A stretch of 6,624 nucleotides of DNA. Source: an uncultured Clostridia bacterium (GTDB lineage Bacteria; Bacillota; Clostridia; Oscillospirales; Acutalibacteraceae). Under the pieces are notes generated by a model. The model saw only the letters and a program-made list of their open reading frames with translations, searched no databases and was not told the origin of the DNA. The position numbers and the translations under genes were made by a program. Numbering within the stretch: the stretch's first letter is position 1; each line of letters opens with the position of its first letter. Location: NCBI GenBank assembly GCA_946628455.1, contig CAMOWP010000101.1, positions 1 to 6,624 of the forward strand, written 5' to 3'. This document shows positions 5,721-6,624 of the stretch, piece by piece.

Positions 5721-6624
5721 ATGGATATTAAAATTTCTGATTCAATTAAATATATAGGCGTTAACGATTATGAGGTTGACCTTTTTGAGAGCCAGTATAT
5801 GCTTGAAAAGGGTATGGCTTATAACTCATATATTATTCTTGACGAAAAGATTGCAGTGTGTGACGGCGTTGACAAAATCGCTGTACAAAGATGGTTTGAA
5901 AACCTTGAGAACGCTCTTGAGGGCAGAACTCCGGATTATCTTATCGTTCATCACCTTGAGCCTGACCACTCTGCAAGCATTGATAAATTTGCCGAGAAAT
6001 ACCCCGAGGCAAAAATTGTTATTTCAAACGGCGCAATGAGAATGTTCCCGCAGTTTTCGGATGTTCCTGCTGAGAGAATTATTGCCGTTAAGGAAAAAGA
6101 TACTCTCACCCTCGGCGAGCACACTCTCACCTTCTATATGGCTCCTATGGTGCACTGGCCTGAGGTTATGGTAAGCTATGACGATAAGGACGGCGTTCTT
6201 TTCTCGGCAGACGCTTTCGGGAAGTTCGGAACCGTTGACGCAGACGAGGGCTGGAGCTGTGAGGCAAGGCGTTATTATTCCAACATAGTAGGCAAATACG
6301 GCAAGCAGGTTCAGGCGCTTCTTGCAAAGGCTGCGGCGCTTGACATCAGGGTTATCTGCCCGCTTCACGGACCGATTCTTACAGACACAATCCCCGAGGT
6401 TATGGCGCTTTACAACACCTGGTCAAATTACGAGCCTGAAAACAAAGGCGTTTTCATCGCTGCCGCTTCAATCCACGGTAATACTCTTGAGGCTGCCGAA
6501 AAGATGAAGGAAATTCTTGAAGAAAAAGGCTGCCCGAGAGTCGCTATTGCTGACCTTTCAAGAGACGATATTGCAGAATGCGTTGAGGACGGCTTCCGCC
6601 ACAGCGTGCTTCTCTGTATGGCAT
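5721..6624 (+). CDS. fprA: A-type flavodiiron protein (oxygen/nitric oxide reductase), C-terminus cut off by window
   Basis: Cytoplasmic flavodiiron enzyme that reduces O2 to water, or NO to N2O, using electrons usually supplied by rubredoxin or an NADH-linked reductase; it protects anaerobes. The first 301 residues are visible of about 400 usual. Residues 1-240 form the metallo-beta-lactamase-like domain with a complete set of diiron ligands: His78, Glu80 and Asp82 (HHLEPDHS), His145 (MVHWPE), Asp164 (FSADAFG) and His216 (CPLHGP). EARRYYSNIVGKYG at 181-194 is another family signature. The flavodoxin domain starts near residue 243, with the FMN phosphate loop SIHGNTLEAA at 250-259, and runs off the window. 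The start is supported by GAGG at 5709-5712, eight bases before ATG, and by the usual family N-terminus. It is divergent from the kinase gene; the Rex-like palindrome over its -35 suggests redox control. Whether O2 or NO is the main substrate cannot be told. Confidence 0.95.
   Translation, partial: MDIKISDSIKYIGVNDYEVDLFESQYMLEKGMAYNSYIILDEKIAVCDGVDKIAVQRWFENLENALEGRTPDYLIVHHLEPDHSASIDKFAEKYPEAKIVISNGAMRMFPQFSDVPAERIIAVKEKDTLTLGEHTLTFYMAPMVHWPEVMVSYDDKDGVLFSADAFGKFGTVDADEGWSCEARRYYSNIVGKYGKQVQALLAKAAALDIRVICPLHGPILTDTIPEVMALYNTWSNYEPENKGVFIAAASIHGNTLEAAEKMKEILEEKGCPRVAIADLSRDDIAECVEDGFRHSVLLCMA

Noticed and set aside
1037..6624. A new defence, toxin-antitoxin or mobile system
   Set aside because: All open space is filled by housekeeping-type or surface genes with ordinary promoters and terminators; no transposase, integrase, nuclease or small paired genes are seen.

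Overview
The window looks like chromosomal DNA from a low-to-moderate GC Clostridia-type Firmicute, perhaps a gut Ruminococcaceae or Oscillospiraceae relative. The evidence is strong AGGAGG-type ribosome binding sites, compact intergenic regions with U-tailed hairpin terminators, a clostridial-style secreted protein built of Ig-like, YxNN-type and Fn3-like modules, and a flavodiiron protein typical of anaerobes. The taxonomic call is inference; no rRNA or other marker gene is present.

Layout: (1) positions 1-980, plus strand, the 3' part of galE (UDP-glucose 4-epimerase), whose first residues lie outside the window. (2) 996-1026, a perfect 13-bp hairpin shared as a bidirectional terminator with the convergent gene. 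(3) 1037-4384, minus strand, an 1115-residue secreted multi-domain protein of unknown function with a highly basic C-terminus. (4) 4385-4531, an AT-rich region with this gene's promoter, a 15-bp tandem repeat and the terminator of the next gene. (5) 4532-5608, minus strand, a close relative of N-acetylhexosamine 1-kinase (NahK/LnpB). (6) 5609-5720, a compact divergent promoter region with back-to-back promoters and two palindromes, one resembling a Rex operator. (7) 5721 to the window end, plus strand, the first 301 residues of an A-type flavodiiron protein (FprA), cut off within its flavodoxin domain.

How the parts may work together: the kinase makes GlcNAc-1-P or GalNAc-1-P. GalE carries Cys at the substrate-gate position (Tyr299 in E. 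coli), as in epimerases that accept UDP-GalNAc/UDP-GlcNAc. Both therefore fit salvage of host-glycan amino sugars (the bifidobacterial Lnp/Leloir-type route), although the phosphorylase and uridylyltransferase of that route are not visible here. The two genes are in separate transcription units, so a functional link is inference. FprA is an O2- or NO-reducing protection enzyme. It shares only a promoter region with the kinase.

No mobile element, CRISPR array, tRNA, rRNA or recognisable defence system was seen. No intergenic stretch exceeds 150 bp. The most interesting items are the gate Cys plus NahK pairing, the Rex-like palindrome between the divergent promoters, and the cationic end of the secreted protein.
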